From positions 1 to 64,000 of the forward strand of contig CAYRSC010000003.1 in assembly GCA_964427155.1 (NCBI GenBank): a DNA stretch of 64,000 nt, written 5' to 3'. The number at the start of each line of letters is the position of its first letter. Within the stretch, counting starts at the first letter, position 1. Source of the stretch: Desulfothermus sp964427155 (GTDB lineage Bacteria; Desulfobacterota; Desulfovibrionia; Desulfovibrionales; Desulfothermaceae). The translations under genes were made by a program, and so were the position numbers. Below, in pieces: positions 43,594 through 51,780 of the stretch. Below the pieces are notes generated by a model. That model worked only from the letters and a program-made list of their open reading frames with translations. It did no database searches and was not told where the DNA came from.

Positions 43594-43600
43594 ATCTCAT

Positions 43601-44425
43601 CTACTCTCCTACATTGAAGTTGGGTCCTACCAGAAGAAGACTATTGGGCAGATAGGACTGGATTAGTTCAAGGACACTTCCAAACACCAATTCCTTTATA
43701 AGTCCATGGGCAGATAGCCCTGCCACTACAAGAGCGTCGTGGGGGATCTCAAATAAATTGGTCTCCATGTCTCCCTCTTCAAAGAAAAGCCACTCTTCCA
43801 CCATCTCCAGCACATCTTCCCCTCCCACCTCTAATATCTTTTCCTCATATACCCTTCTGGAATCTCCTTCCCTCTGGGTAAAAAGATAAAAAGGGATCCC
43901 TGTTCTCTGGGAAATATATCTTCCAAGCACCAGGGCGTGAGCACTGGTGGGAGACCCTCCAAACATCACCACTATACTCTTCCACGGCTTAAAAACACCC
44001 GAAGGGATGAGAACTGGAAACTGGGCATGAAGAAGTATCTTCCTCACTGTGGGGCCAATATGACCGGGCTTTAGCTTGGCTGAGAGGTCACTTATTACCC
44101 TGGGACAGGTCATAAAAGAATAGTCTGTGGGCACATCAGGAAGTACAGAGGCACTAAATTCCCTGGCCTCAAAGATAGTGGCATATATATTATGCTCCTC
44201 TATAATCTCCTGGACACGTTTAAGGGCAAGGTGAGGGGCCTTTAAATAGGTATTATCCAGGGTTACCTGGACCGCCCCATTGTCAAAATACATATTGAAC
44301 TTTTTGTGTCTGGGAAGATATACATATAATTCTAAATCAAGGCGGGATGCAAAATAGATAGAGCCCATAAGGGTCTCTCTTCCAGAGGGTACATTTCTAT
44401 AGATGTGGAGCAATCCCCTATCCAT
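43601..44425 (-). CDS. Universal stress-like nucleotide-binding protein
   Basis: The 274-residue protein appears to hold two alpha/beta halves of the universal stress family. The C-terminal half ends with GLSAHGLIKELVFGSVLELIQ and NSLLLVGP, the usual loop and strand. A tight ATP-binding G-2x-G-9x-G motif is only partial. The ATG at 44425 has AGGA six bases before it; the one at 44440 is also open and would overlap ribF more. It lies between ribF and the ClC genes and may regulate the transporters, by analogy with stress proteins encoded next to ion transporters. Confidence 0.72.
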   Translation of the reverse strand: MDRGLLHIYRNVPSGRETLMGSIYFASRLDLELYVYLPRHKKFNMYFDNGAVQVTLDNTYLKAPHLALKRVQEIIEEHNIYATIFEAREFSASVLPDVPTDYSFMTCPRVISDLSAKLKPGHIGPTVRKILLHAQFPVLIPSGVFKPWKSIVVMFGGSPTSAHALVLGRYISQRTGIPFYLFTQREGDSRRVYEEKILEVGGEDVLEMVEEWLFFEEGDMETNLFEIPHDALVVAGLSAHGLIKELVFGSVLELIQSYLPNSLLLVGPNFNVGE

Positions 44426-45368
44426 TGGATATCCTTGCATCCGGTCTTTTTAAGATCTCTCTCCCTGCATCAATGTCCTTTAATATCTGAGTCTTAAGTT
44501 CTTCAACTGAAGAAAATCTCCTCTCATCCCTGATCCTATCTACAAAATGCACCCTTATCTTTTCCCCATAAATATCCCTGGAAAAATCCAGGATATGCGT
44601 TTCCACTGAAAGGACATTATTTCCGAAGGTGGGATTATATCCAATATTAGCCACTCCCTCATATATCTCTTCTCCCACCTCCACCCATACCGCATACACC
44701 CCTTCCTTTGGAAAAAGCTCGTCCACCAGTTTTAGATTGGCAGTGGGGATCCCAAGCAGGGGCCCACCCCTGCGAAATCCTTCTATTACCTTCCCTGAAA
44801 CCTGATAGAACCTCCCTAGGAGTGTCCTTACCTCCCACACCCTTCCTGCCTGGACCAGATTTCTTACCCTGGTGGAACTCACCACTTCTCCATTTACATA
44901 AATAGGTTCCACCCTCCACACAACAAATCCATACTCTTTTCCCATCCTCTGCAGGAGATGATAATTCCCCTCTCTCCCTCTCCCAAACCCATAATCATAT
45001 CCAATTACCATTTCCCGCATCTTCAATGCCCCTATTAATATATCCTCTACAAAGGTCCTTGCAGAAATCTGGGCAAATGCCTCGTCAAATCTAAGGGTAA
45101 GGGTAATATCTATCCCCTGTTTTTCCAACAACTCTAACTTCTGGGACATAGGGGTTATAAAGGGGGGACACGAACCCTTCAATACTTTGAGGGGATGAGG
45201 ATCAAAGGTAAGTACCACTGAGTCAACCCCAAGAGTTCTTGCCCGCTCAATGAGCTTGTTTAAAAGGGCCTGATGTCCAACGTGAACCCCATCAAAATTT
45301 CCAATGGTTACACAGCTCCCCCCCTTCAAAAGGCCCTGGGCCTCCTCCAGATCATGAAGAACCTCCAT
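44418..45368 (-). CDS. ribF: Bifunctional riboflavin kinase/FAD synthetase
   Basis: RibF phosphorylates riboflavin to FMN and then adenylates it to FAD. The 316-residue form has the N-terminal nucleotidyltransferase domain (VTIGNFDGVHVGHQ near residue 22, GYDYGFGRGREGN near 124, SSTRVR) and the C-terminal kinase domain with GIPTANL near residue 200. The frame is open 50 codons further upstream, but AAGGAGCAGGAG before the ATG at 45368 supports the shorter start and leaves the Pho box region free. It is the first gene of the minus-strand unit ending in the ClC genes and is divergent from pstS. Confidence 0.94.
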   Translation of the reverse strand: MEVLHDLEEAQGLLKGGSCVTIGNFDGVHVGHQALLNKLIERARTLGVDSVVLTFDPHPLKVLKGSCPPFITPMSQKLELLEKQGIDITLTLRFDEAFAQISARTFVEDILIGALKMREMVIGYDYGFGRGREGNYHLLQRMGKEYGFVVWRVEPIYVNGEVVSSTRVRNLVQAGRVWEVRTLLGRFYQVSGKVIEGFRRGGPLLGIPTANLKLVDELFPKEGVYAVWVEVGEEIYEGVANIGYNPTFGNNVLSVETHILDFSRDIYGEKIRVHFVDRIRDERRFSSVEELKTQILKDIDAGREILKRPDARISNG

Positions 45369-45471
45369 CTCCTGCTCCTTCCTCTCAGCGGTAAGTTCCC
45401 TTTTAGGATAGGGATGATGCACAAAAAAGTAAAGAGATTCCCCTTTAAGTTTTACCCAAAATTTTTCCTTT

Positions 45472-45493
45472 CTGTAACATATCTGTAACAATC
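45472..45493 (+). promoter_or_regulatory. Pho box upstream of pstS
   Basis: CTGTAAC occurs at 45472 and again at 45483. Each is the start of an 11-base unit, which is the repeat length and pattern bound by a PhoB dimer. It lies 60 bases before the pstS ATG. A good -10 hexamer is not obvious (CAATGT near 45500), as expected of an activator-dependent promoter. ribF is divergent on the other side. Confidence 0.82.
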
Positions 45494-45552
45494 CCCAGGC
45501 AATGTCTCCTTGCACCAATTAACCACCCTTAACCTCAACCAGGAGGTATGTC

Positions 45553-46365
45553 ATGAAAAGAATGACTGTCCTTTGTATCTTCCTCACAACAATGCTAGTC
45601 TCCCTTTCCAGCTATGCAGGTTCTATCCAGATAAAAGGCTCCACCACAGTGTTGCCTATAGCTCAAAAGATAGCAGAGGCCTTTATGAAGGAATATCCCA
45701 CTATAAGTATCTCCATCTCAGGAGGGGGATCTGGCAATGGCATTAAGGCCCTTATTGATGGCACCACAGATATTGCTGACTCTTCCCGGTTTATCTCTCA
45801 AAAAGAGATAAAGTTGGCCGTAAACAATGGAAGATATCCTGTACCCTTTGCTGTGGCCTATGATTGCATCATCCCAGTGGTACATCCTTCTAATCCTGTC
45901 TCAAACCTCACCATCAAACAATTGAGGGAGATCTATACTGGAAAGATAAGGAACTGGAAAGAGTTAGGAGGGCCTGATATGAAGATCGTGGTGATATCCA
46001 GAGATACATCCTCAGGCACTTATGAGGTATGGGAAAAAAAGGTCCTGCGAGAGGCACGGGTATTTCCTGGGGCCCAGTTACAGGCCTCCAATGGGGCAGT
46101 AGCAGAGGCCGTGGCCCACAACAAACACGCAATTGGATATATTGGTCTGGGCTATCTAAATAGACATCTAAAGGCCATAAAGGTAAATGGCATTATGGGC
46201 TCTGCAGCAACTGCCCTGGATGGATCTTATCCCATCTCCAGACCCCTTTTCATGTTTACCCAGGGATGGCCAAAGGGAGATGTGGCCCGATTTATAAAAT
46301 ATGTGCAGGACCCCAATAAGGGACAAAAACTAGTAAAGCAGGTGGGCTTTATCCCCTTATATTAA
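45553..46365 (+). CDS. pstS: Phosphate ABC transporter substrate-binding protein
   Basis: PstS binds phosphate in the periplasm. The 270-residue protein has a Sec signal peptide (residues 1-22, cleavage near SYAGS), followed by the phosphate-binding signatures IKGSTTVLPIA, SGGGSGNGIKAL (about 56) and SRDTSSGTYEVW (about 150). The residues that hydrogen-bond phosphate in the family lie in these loops. GGAGG precedes the ATG. A Pho box upstream indicates induction by phosphate starvation. Confidence 0.95.
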   Translation: MKRMTVLCIFLTTMLVSLSSYAGSIQIKGSTTVLPIAQKIAEAFMKEYPTISISISGGGSGNGIKALIDGTTDIADSSRFISQKEIKLAVNNGRYPVPFAVAYDCIIPVVHPSNPVSNLTIKQLREIYTGKIRNWKELGGPDMKIVVISRDTSSGTYEVWEKKVLREARVFPGAQLQASNGAVAEAVAHNKHAIGYIGLGYLNRHLKAIKVNGIMGSAATALDGSYPISRPLFMFTQGWPKGDVARFIKYVQDPNKGQKLVKQVGFIPLY

Positions 46366-46394
46366 TTTCAGGGATAAATAGCTCGTGAGACTTA

Positions 46395-47294
46395 ATGATG
46401 AAAAACCATAACAAAAACCTAAAAGAATGCATAATAGAGGGGGGACTATTTGTCTGTGCCCTCACCTCATTGATAATACTTGGACTCATTATGTTTTTTT
46501 TGTTCCATGAGGGATTACCCATTTTCAAACACGTCTCCTTTAAGGAATTTCTCTTTGGTAAATACTGGTACCCAACCTCTGATCCCCCTTCCTTTGGGAT
46601 ATTCCCCCTCTTTATTGCATCTATTCTAGTGACCCTTCTCTCTTCTATAATAGCAGTCCCCCTGGGTGTGGGGACTGCCATATATCTTGCAGAGATAGCC
46701 AGACCCAGGGTGAGAGAGGTAGTAAAACCCATTGTGGAATTGCTTGCGGCCCTGCCCTCGGTGGTTTTGGGTTTTTTTGGAATGGTGGTAGTAGCCCCCT
46801 TCCTACAGAATACCTTTGACCTTGCCACTGGTCTAAACCTCTTTAATGCATCCCTTATGCTGGCCTTTATGTCCATACCCACAATCTGTAGTATTGCTGA
46901 GGATGCCATATATGGAGTGCCCCGAGAGTTGAAGGAAGGCTCCCTGGCGCTGGGTGCCACCCATCTTCAGACTATTGTAAGGGTTATAATCCCCGCATCT
47001 CTCTCAGGAATATGTACAGGAATAATCTTGGGAATGTCCAGGGCTATAGGTGAAACAATGGTGGTACTCATGGTAGCAGGGGGGGCGGCAATGATCCCCT
47101 CTTCTATTTTTGATCCAGTAAGACCTATGCCAGCAAGTATTGCAGCAGAAATGGCAGAGGCCCCTTTCAGGAGTTTACATTATCATGCCCTATTTGCCAT
47201 TGGGATCGTATTATTTCTATTTACCTTGGCCTTCAACATTGTGGCGGACCTTATATCTCATCACTATAGACAACAGGGGAGTTCCACCCTCTAA
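46395..47294 (+). CDS. pstC: Phosphate ABC transporter permease PstC
   Basis: This 299-residue inner-membrane subunit has six membrane segments and the family motifs FGKYWYPTSDPPSFGIFP (about 55), PLGVGTAIYLAE (about 90), and the EAA loop LKEGSLALGATHLQTIVRVIIP near 178-199. It is half of the phosphate channel with PstA. The start is 29 bases after pstS. Confidence 0.94.
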   Translation: MMKNHNKNLKECIIEGGLFVCALTSLIILGLIMFFLFHEGLPIFKHVSFKEFLFGKYWYPTSDPPSFGIFPLFIASILVTLLSSIIAVPLGVGTAIYLAEIARPRVREVVKPIVELLAALPSVVLGFFGMVVVAPFLQNTFDLATGLNLFNASLMLAFMSIPTICSIAEDAIYGVPRELKEGSLALGATHLQTIVRVIIPASLSGICTGIILGMSRAIGETMVVLMVAGGAAMIPSSIFDPVRPMPASIAAEMAEAPFRSLHYHALFAIGIVLFLFTLAFNIVADLISHHYRQQGSSTL

Positions 47295-47316
47295 AATAGG
47301 TAATGGGTAATATCCA

Positions 47317-48168
47317 ATGAAGATACGAGGTCTTACACAAAAGTTCATATTTAGTTGTCTAAGGGCCGCGGCTATAATAAACGGAATAGCCCTTGGGCTT
47401 GTTTTATATTATCTCATAAAAAATGGACTTACCACTGCCTGCTCCTGGAGCTTTATCACCTCACCCCCCAAGGACATGATGACCAAGGGAGGGATAATGC
47501 CCTGTATTGTGGGCACCTTTATCCTCAGTTTTGGCTCTATCTTGGTCTCCCTACCCCTGGGAGTGGGCTCTGCCATCTACCTCAGTGAGTATGCCCCTGC
47601 TGGGAGAATAGTGCGTTTAATAAGGCTGGGTATAAATAATCTCGCAGGAGTTCCATCCATTGTGTTTGGGTTGTTTGGACTCGCCTTCTTTGCCACCTAT
47701 CTAAGGTTTAAGGTGAGTATCCTCTCTGGAATTCTTACCCTTGGTTTTTTAAATCTCCCCATAATTATAGGGACTGCAGAAGAGGCAATACGCTCGGTTC
47801 CTGCCACATATAGAGAGGCATCTCTGGCCTTAGGAGCAACCAGATGGCAAACCATCTGGAAGGTGGTCCTTCCTGCGGCACTCCCTGGCATCTTAACGGG
47901 TTCCATCCTGAGCCTTAGCCGAGCCGCAGGAGAGACAGCGGCCATCATGTACACCGCGGCGGTCTTCTTCTCCCCCCATCTACCCCACTCTATATTTGAA
48001 CCAGTAATGGCACTTCCATATCACATATATGTACTTGCCACCGCAGGCACAGAAATAGATAAGACCCGACCTATACAATATGCAACTGCCCTGGTGCTAG
48101 TGGCAATGGTCTTTGCTATGAATCTCATGGCAATCTATTTTAGGTCCAGGACCCAAAAAAGACATTAA
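47317..48168 (+). CDS. pstA: Phosphate ABC transporter permease PstA
   Basis: This 283-residue membrane subunit shows PLGVGSAIYLSEYAP (about 80), NLAGVPSIVFGLFGLAFF (about 108) and an EAA loop YREASLALGATRWQTIWKVVLP (about 164-185). It pairs with PstC. In most genomes pstB and phoU follow; here an esterase gene follows after 122 bases, so the ATPase must be encoded outside the window. Confidence 0.94.
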   Translation: MKIRGLTQKFIFSCLRAAAIINGIALGLVLYYLIKNGLTTACSWSFITSPPKDMMTKGGIMPCIVGTFILSFGSILVSLPLGVGSAIYLSEYAPAGRIVRLIRLGINNLAGVPSIVFGLFGLAFFATYLRFKVSILSGILTLGFLNLPIIIGTAEEAIRSVPATYREASLALGATRWQTIWKVVLPAALPGILTGSILSLSRAAGETAAIMYTAAVFFSPHLPHSIFEPVMALPYHIYVLATAGTEIDKTRPIQYATALVLVAMVFAMNLMAIYFRSRTQKRH

Positions 48169-48290
48169 TTAGCGATAATTCCTATCTCTATGGGCTTGAT
48201 TGTTTATCTCTTTCAGGATAGTTATGGGAAAAGGGATAAAAATCCCCTTGCTGGAAATTTTGGTACAAAAAATACAACATACTAACAATT

Positions 48291-49040
48291 ATGCCAGCCT
48301 TTTTATTATTACATGGCTTTACAGGCTCTCCATTTGAGATGAGGCCTGTGGAAAAGGCCCTCAGAGATGCAGGATTCTCCCATATACGCCTGCCTGTGCT
48401 CCCTGGTCACTGCGAGGATATAATCTCTTTCCAGAAAAGCCGTTTCACCCATTGGAGAGACTTTGTTGAGAGGGAGCTAAGGGACCTCCAAAAAAGACAC
48501 TCACAATGCATAATCATTGGACTCTCCATGGGAGGAAGTCTATGCCTGCATCTCGCCCAGAGGTTTGAGGTAAGTGGGGTGGTTACCATCGCCTCTCCCA
48601 TATATCTATATCGCCTCTTCCCGTGGGAAGGAGCCCATATCCTTCTACCCTTTGTGGGGATATTGAGACATATTTGTCCCGTGATAAGGACCTCTTCTTC
48701 CTCACAGGAGGCATCAGAGATAGCCCCTTTTGGGGGATATGAGGGATTCTACGCTCTCAACCCCTTATATTCCCTTATAAAGGGACTCAGGGAAATAAAA
48801 AAAGGACTACACAGGATCACGGCACCCATCCTTATTATACACTCCCCCCAAGATAGGAGCGTACCTGTATCCAATGCATGGGGCATTGCAAAGGGGGTAA
48901 ATTCTAAAAGACGGACCATAGAGCTTTTGCAGATAAAGGAAAGGATCACCACCGGACATATCCTCACCACTCACCGGGAGACCTCCCCCTGGGTAAAGAG
49001 ATATATAGTGAAATTTTGCAGAGAAATCCTAGGTCATTAG
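48291..49040 (+). CDS. Alpha/beta hydrolase, carboxylesterase type
   Basis: The 249-residue soluble enzyme shows the oxyanion loop LLLHGFTGSPFEM, the nucleophile elbow GLSMGG (Ser near residue 83), Asp in HSPQDRSVP (near 188) and His in TGHILTTHRE (near 223). The complete triad and a small cap resemble the Est30-type carboxylesterases of thermophiles. The natural ester is unknown. It follows pstA by 122 bases, and its 3' end overlaps the convergent moaC by four bases. Confidence 0.85.
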   Translation: MPAFLLLHGFTGSPFEMRPVEKALRDAGFSHIRLPVLPGHCEDIISFQKSRFTHWRDFVERELRDLQKRHSQCIIIGLSMGGSLCLHLAQRFEVSGVVTIASPIYLYRLFPWEGAHILLPFVGILRHICPVIRTSSSSQEASEIAPFGGYEGFYALNPLYSLIKGLREIKKGLHRITAPILIIHSPQDRSVPVSNAWGIAKGVNSKRRTIELLQIKERITTGHILTTHRETSPWVKRYIVKFCREILGH

Positions 49041-49516
49041 CGGAAAATATACTCTCCACTCTTTCCTCCGCTTTTATATAAGAGACGACCACTGGTTATC
49101 TCTATATCCTTTTGCACCGCCTTACACATATCGTAAATAGTAAGGGCCGCTATATGGGCCCCCACCATGGCCTCCATCTCTACCCCTGTCCGGGCATGGG
49201 TTCTCACCTCACATTCTACACAAATACATGCCCTTGTCTCATCAACAGAAAAGACAATATCCACAAAGGTGATGGGAAGGGGATGACACAGAGGGATAAG
49301 TAAAGGGGTCTTTTTTACCGCCATAATCCCTGCCACCTTGGCAGTGGTAAGGACATCTCCCTTGGGAAGGGCCTTTTTTTGAAGCATTTCAAGAGTGGAA
49401 GGAGAGAGTTTTACCTCTATTTGATATATGGCCCGTCGCTGGCTCTTCTCCTTATCCCCCACATCCACCATCTTTATGGAACCATTACTCTCTATATGCG
49501 AAAAGCCGCTGCTCAC
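49037..49516 (-). CDS. moaC: Cyclic pyranopterin monophosphate synthase
   Basis: MoaC makes cyclic pyranopterin monophosphate in molybdenum-cofactor synthesis, after MoaA. The 159-residue protein shows KGDVLTTAKVAGIMAVKKT, PLCHPLPI, RTHARTGVEMEAM (the catalytic region near 110) and LTIYDMCKA. All are family hallmarks, and the length is typical. No other moa gene is in the window. It directly follows dnaJ with no gap. Confidence 0.95.
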   Translation of the reverse strand: MSSGFSHIESNGSIKMVDVGDKEKSQRRAIYQIEVKLSPSTLEMLQKKALPKGDVLTTAKVAGIMAVKKTPLLIPLCHPLPITFVDIVFSVDETRACICVECEVRTHARTGVEMEAMVGAHIAALTIYDMCKAVQKDIEITSGRLLYKSGGKSGEYIFR

Positions 49517-50641
49517 CTATCCTCCCATGGCCTTTTTAAAAAATTTTTTTACACGATTTTTTGTCTTTTTCTTTTCAATCTTATCAAATTCCCTTAAAAG
49601 CTCTTCCTGTTTCCTAGTAAGGTTAGTGGGCGTCCTTACATTGACCTGAACCAACAGGTCACCTCTTTTATTCTCCCCGATATAAGGAACCCCCAACCCC
49701 TTTAAACGAAAGACCTCTCCTGGCTGGGTCCCCTTTGGGATCTCCAAGCTCACCTTTTCCTCCAGGGCAGGAACCTCTATCTTTGCACCCAAGGCAGCCT
49801 CAATAAAGGAAATATCAATACTTGTGAGAAGGTCCTGTCCCTTTCTTTTAAGTCTCTTATGTTCCTTTACACTTATCACCACATATAAATCCCCTGCTGG
49901 ACCTCCCCAATATCCTCCCTCTCCTTCTCCCCTGAGCCTGAGTCTTGTGCCAGTATCCACCCCTGCAGGCACATGAACTGTTATTTTTTTATGCACCACC
50001 ACCCTTCCCTGTCCCCTACACCTTGCACAAGGATGGCGATTTATCTTACCCAAGCCACCACACTGGGGACAGGTGGAACTTATGCGAAAAAAACCGTGTT
50101 TTTGATATATCTGGCCCCGGCCCCCACAATAGGAACAAACCTCTAAAGAATGACCCTGTTCCACTCCAGTTCCCCTACACTCTGGGCAGTCTTCCTCCCT
50201 GGGTACCTCTATCTCCACCTCTGTCCCTTTCAGGGCATCTTCAAAGGATATCTTGAGATCATAGCGAAGATCAGCCCCCCGAGAAGGGCTACGTCTACCT
50301 CTCTCTCTCTCTCCTCCAGAGCCAAATCCAAAGAAATTCTCAAACATGTCATTAAAAGAAGAAAAGAACTCCTCAAAGATATCCTCACTGGACCTAAAAT
50401 CATTAAATCCAAAGTTATTTAAACCCTCATGCCCAAATCTATCATATGCGGCACGTTTCTGGGGGTCACTTAGGACCTGATAGGCCTCCCCTATCTCTTT
50501 AAATCGCTGTTCTGCCTCGGGATCATTGGGATTGCGATCAGGATGATACTTAAAGGCAAGCTTCCTATACGCCCTTTTTATGTCTTCCTGGGATGCATCT
50601 CTCCCCACGCCCAAGATCTCATAATAATCACGCCTGGACAT
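49517..50641 (-). CDS. dnaJ: Chaperone DnaJ
   Basis: The 374-residue Hsp40 has the J domain with HPD (KYHPDRNP near residue 32), a Gly/Phe-rich region, four zinc-finger repeats (CPECRGTG, CSYCGGRG, CPQCGGLG, CARCRGQG, about 150-215) and the C-terminal substrate-binding domain. It stimulates DnaK. It lies three bases after rpoZ. No dnaK or grpE is nearby, so this dnaJ is detached from the usual operon, and a second DnaJ may exist elsewhere. Confidence 0.95.
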   Translation of the reverse strand: MSRRDYYEILGVGRDASQEDIKRAYRKLAFKYHPDRNPNDPEAEQRFKEIGEAYQVLSDPQKRAAYDRFGHEGLNNFGFNDFRSSEDIFEEFFSSFNDMFENFFGFGSGGERERGRRSPSRGADLRYDLKISFEDALKGTEVEIEVPREEDCPECRGTGVEQGHSLEVCSYCGGRGQIYQKHGFFRISSTCPQCGGLGKINRHPCARCRGQGRVVVHKKITVHVPAGVDTGTRLRLRGEGEGGYWGGPAGDLYVVISVKEHKRLKRKGQDLLTSIDISFIEAALGAKIEVPALEEKVSLEIPKGTQPGEVFRLKGLGVPYIGENKRGDLLVQVNVRTPTNLTRKQEELLREFDKIEKKKTKNRVKKFFKKAMGG

Positions 50642-50643
50642 TG

Positions 50644-50859
50644 TTATTCAACCTCAATCCCTGCTTCCTTGATTGGCTTTTTAAGTCTTACCTTACCAGC
50701 CGCTATCTCCCTTAATGCAGTAACCACCTCTTTATTTTTGCTCTCCACCAATGGAGGATAGCCCTGTTTATACATACGCACCCTTCTCATAGCCATATGG
50801 GCAATCACAAAACGATTGTTGATCTTCTGAAGTGCATCTTCCACAGTAATCCTTGCCAT
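50644..50859 (-). CDS. rpoZ: RNA polymerase omega subunit
   Basis: The 71-residue protein shows the omega signature MARITVEDALQK, then NRFVIAHMAMRRVR and NKEVVTALREIAAGKV. Omega helps assemble and stabilise RNA polymerase and is part of the ppGpp binding site in proteobacteria. The size fits. It is divergent from the TtcA-like gene across a 154-base region with a notable palindrome. It leads rpoZ-dnaJ-moaC. Confidence 0.93.
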   Translation of the reverse strand: MARITVEDALQKINNRFVIAHMAMRRVRMYKQGYPPLVESKNKEVVTALREIAAGKVRLKKPIKEAGIEVE

Positions 50860-50944
50860 ATCCCTTCTCCTTGATTTTTTTTATAAACAAATATAGGTCG
50901 TGGTCCTTTGAAAGGCTCTTTGAGGCTTGTTGAAGAACAGGAAA

Positions 50945-50990
50945 GTCTCTAGAGCTAGACATAGCTATAAACATAGTTGTCTAGAGAGTC
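50945..50990. repeat. Extended palindrome in the rpoZ/ttcA-like divergent region
   Basis: TCTCTAGA at 50947 is mirrored by TCTAGAGA at 50980, and inside them CTAGACA pairs with TGTCTAG, enclosing a short loop. The whole element is about 46 bases, nearly symmetrical, and sits just 5' of the TtcA-like coding region on the plus strand. It can be a stem-loop in that transcript's leader or an operator for the divergent pair. It overlaps no recognisable promoter hexamer. Confidence 0.6.
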
Positions 50991-51013
50991 AAGAAATTAA
51001 GGAGAAGGAAAAG

Positions 51014-51772
51014 ATGAGAGGCCGCCTAACTTATATCCAAAAAATATGTCTGACACGGACAGGAAAACTTATGGCCCACACCCATATGCTGGAACCAGAT
51101 GCCCGAGTTGGAGTGGCCATCTCTGGGGGGGTGGATAGTGGTGTATTACTCAAACTCCTTATACACTTGAAAAAGAGACTTCCCTTTCCCATAGAGTTAA
51201 TGGCCATTCACATAAACCCTGGATTTGACCCATCCTTTCATCTCCCACTGGAAAAATGGGTGAGAGAGGAGGGGGTCTCTGGATATTTTGAGATAAATGA
51301 CATGGGACCCCGGGCACACTCCAGGGAAAATAGGAGTAACTCGCCATGTTTCTTCTGTAGCTGGCGAAGAAGAAAGAGGCTCTTTGAGGTGGTAAATAAC
51401 TTCCGCCTCACCCATCTTGCCCTGGGTCACAATGGAGAGGACCTGGTAAGCACCTTTTTCTTGAACCTATTCTATGCAGGAAGAATAGAGACCCTCTACC
51501 CTTCTGAAATCTTTTTTAGAGGAGAATTTAAGCTTATCCGTCCACTCCTTCTCCTGGATAAGCAAAAAATAAAGGCGGCAGCCAGACAATGGAAGCTCCC
51601 TATACTAGAAAACCCATGCCCTTCTGCTAACACCTCCAAAAGAAAGGTGCTTTTAAAAGAATTAAGTGACCTCTGGGAGGAGAAGGTAAGGCGAAAGTGC
51701 CTCTATAGTGCCCTATATAATTGGGTCCTCCAAAATCCAACTCCCAAGGCCCATGAAAGGGCTCAAAGGTAA
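51014..51772 (+). CDS. TtcA-like PP-loop tRNA thiolation protein
   Basis: The 252-residue protein has the PP-loop ATP-binding motif SGGVDS near residue 40, and the CFFC pair about residue 115 with a further Cys (NPCPS) near 210. These are the three-Cys Fe-S cluster ligands typical of the TtcA/TtuA group, which thiolates tRNA. ALGHNGEDLVSTFFLN is the second conserved block. GGAGAAGG lies before the ATG at 51014, so the frame open from 50927 is probably not translated. TtcA would modify C32; TtuA-like thiolation of U54 is possible in a thermophile but is not supported specifically. Confidence 0.82.
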   Translation: MRGRLTYIQKICLTRTGKLMAHTHMLEPDARVGVAISGGVDSGVLLKLLIHLKKRLPFPIELMAIHINPGFDPSFHLPLEKWVREEGVSGYFEINDMGPRAHSRENRSNSPCFFCSWRRRKRLFEVVNNFRLTHLALGHNGEDLVSTFFLNLFYAGRIETLYPSEIFFRGEFKLIRPLLLLDKQKIKAAARQWKLPILENPCPSANTSKRKVLLKELSDLWEEKVRRKCLYSALYNWVLQNPTPKAHERAQR

Positions 51773-51780
51773 TTGGGGCC

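Noticed and set aside
45369..45518. Longer start for ribF
   Set aside because: It would run through the Pho box and pstS promoter region, and the ATG at 45368 has a clear AAGGAG in front.
46349..46960. Minus-strand ORF of 203 residues opposite pstC
   Set aside because: pstC has conserved permease motifs and spans the same bases in the opposite direction.
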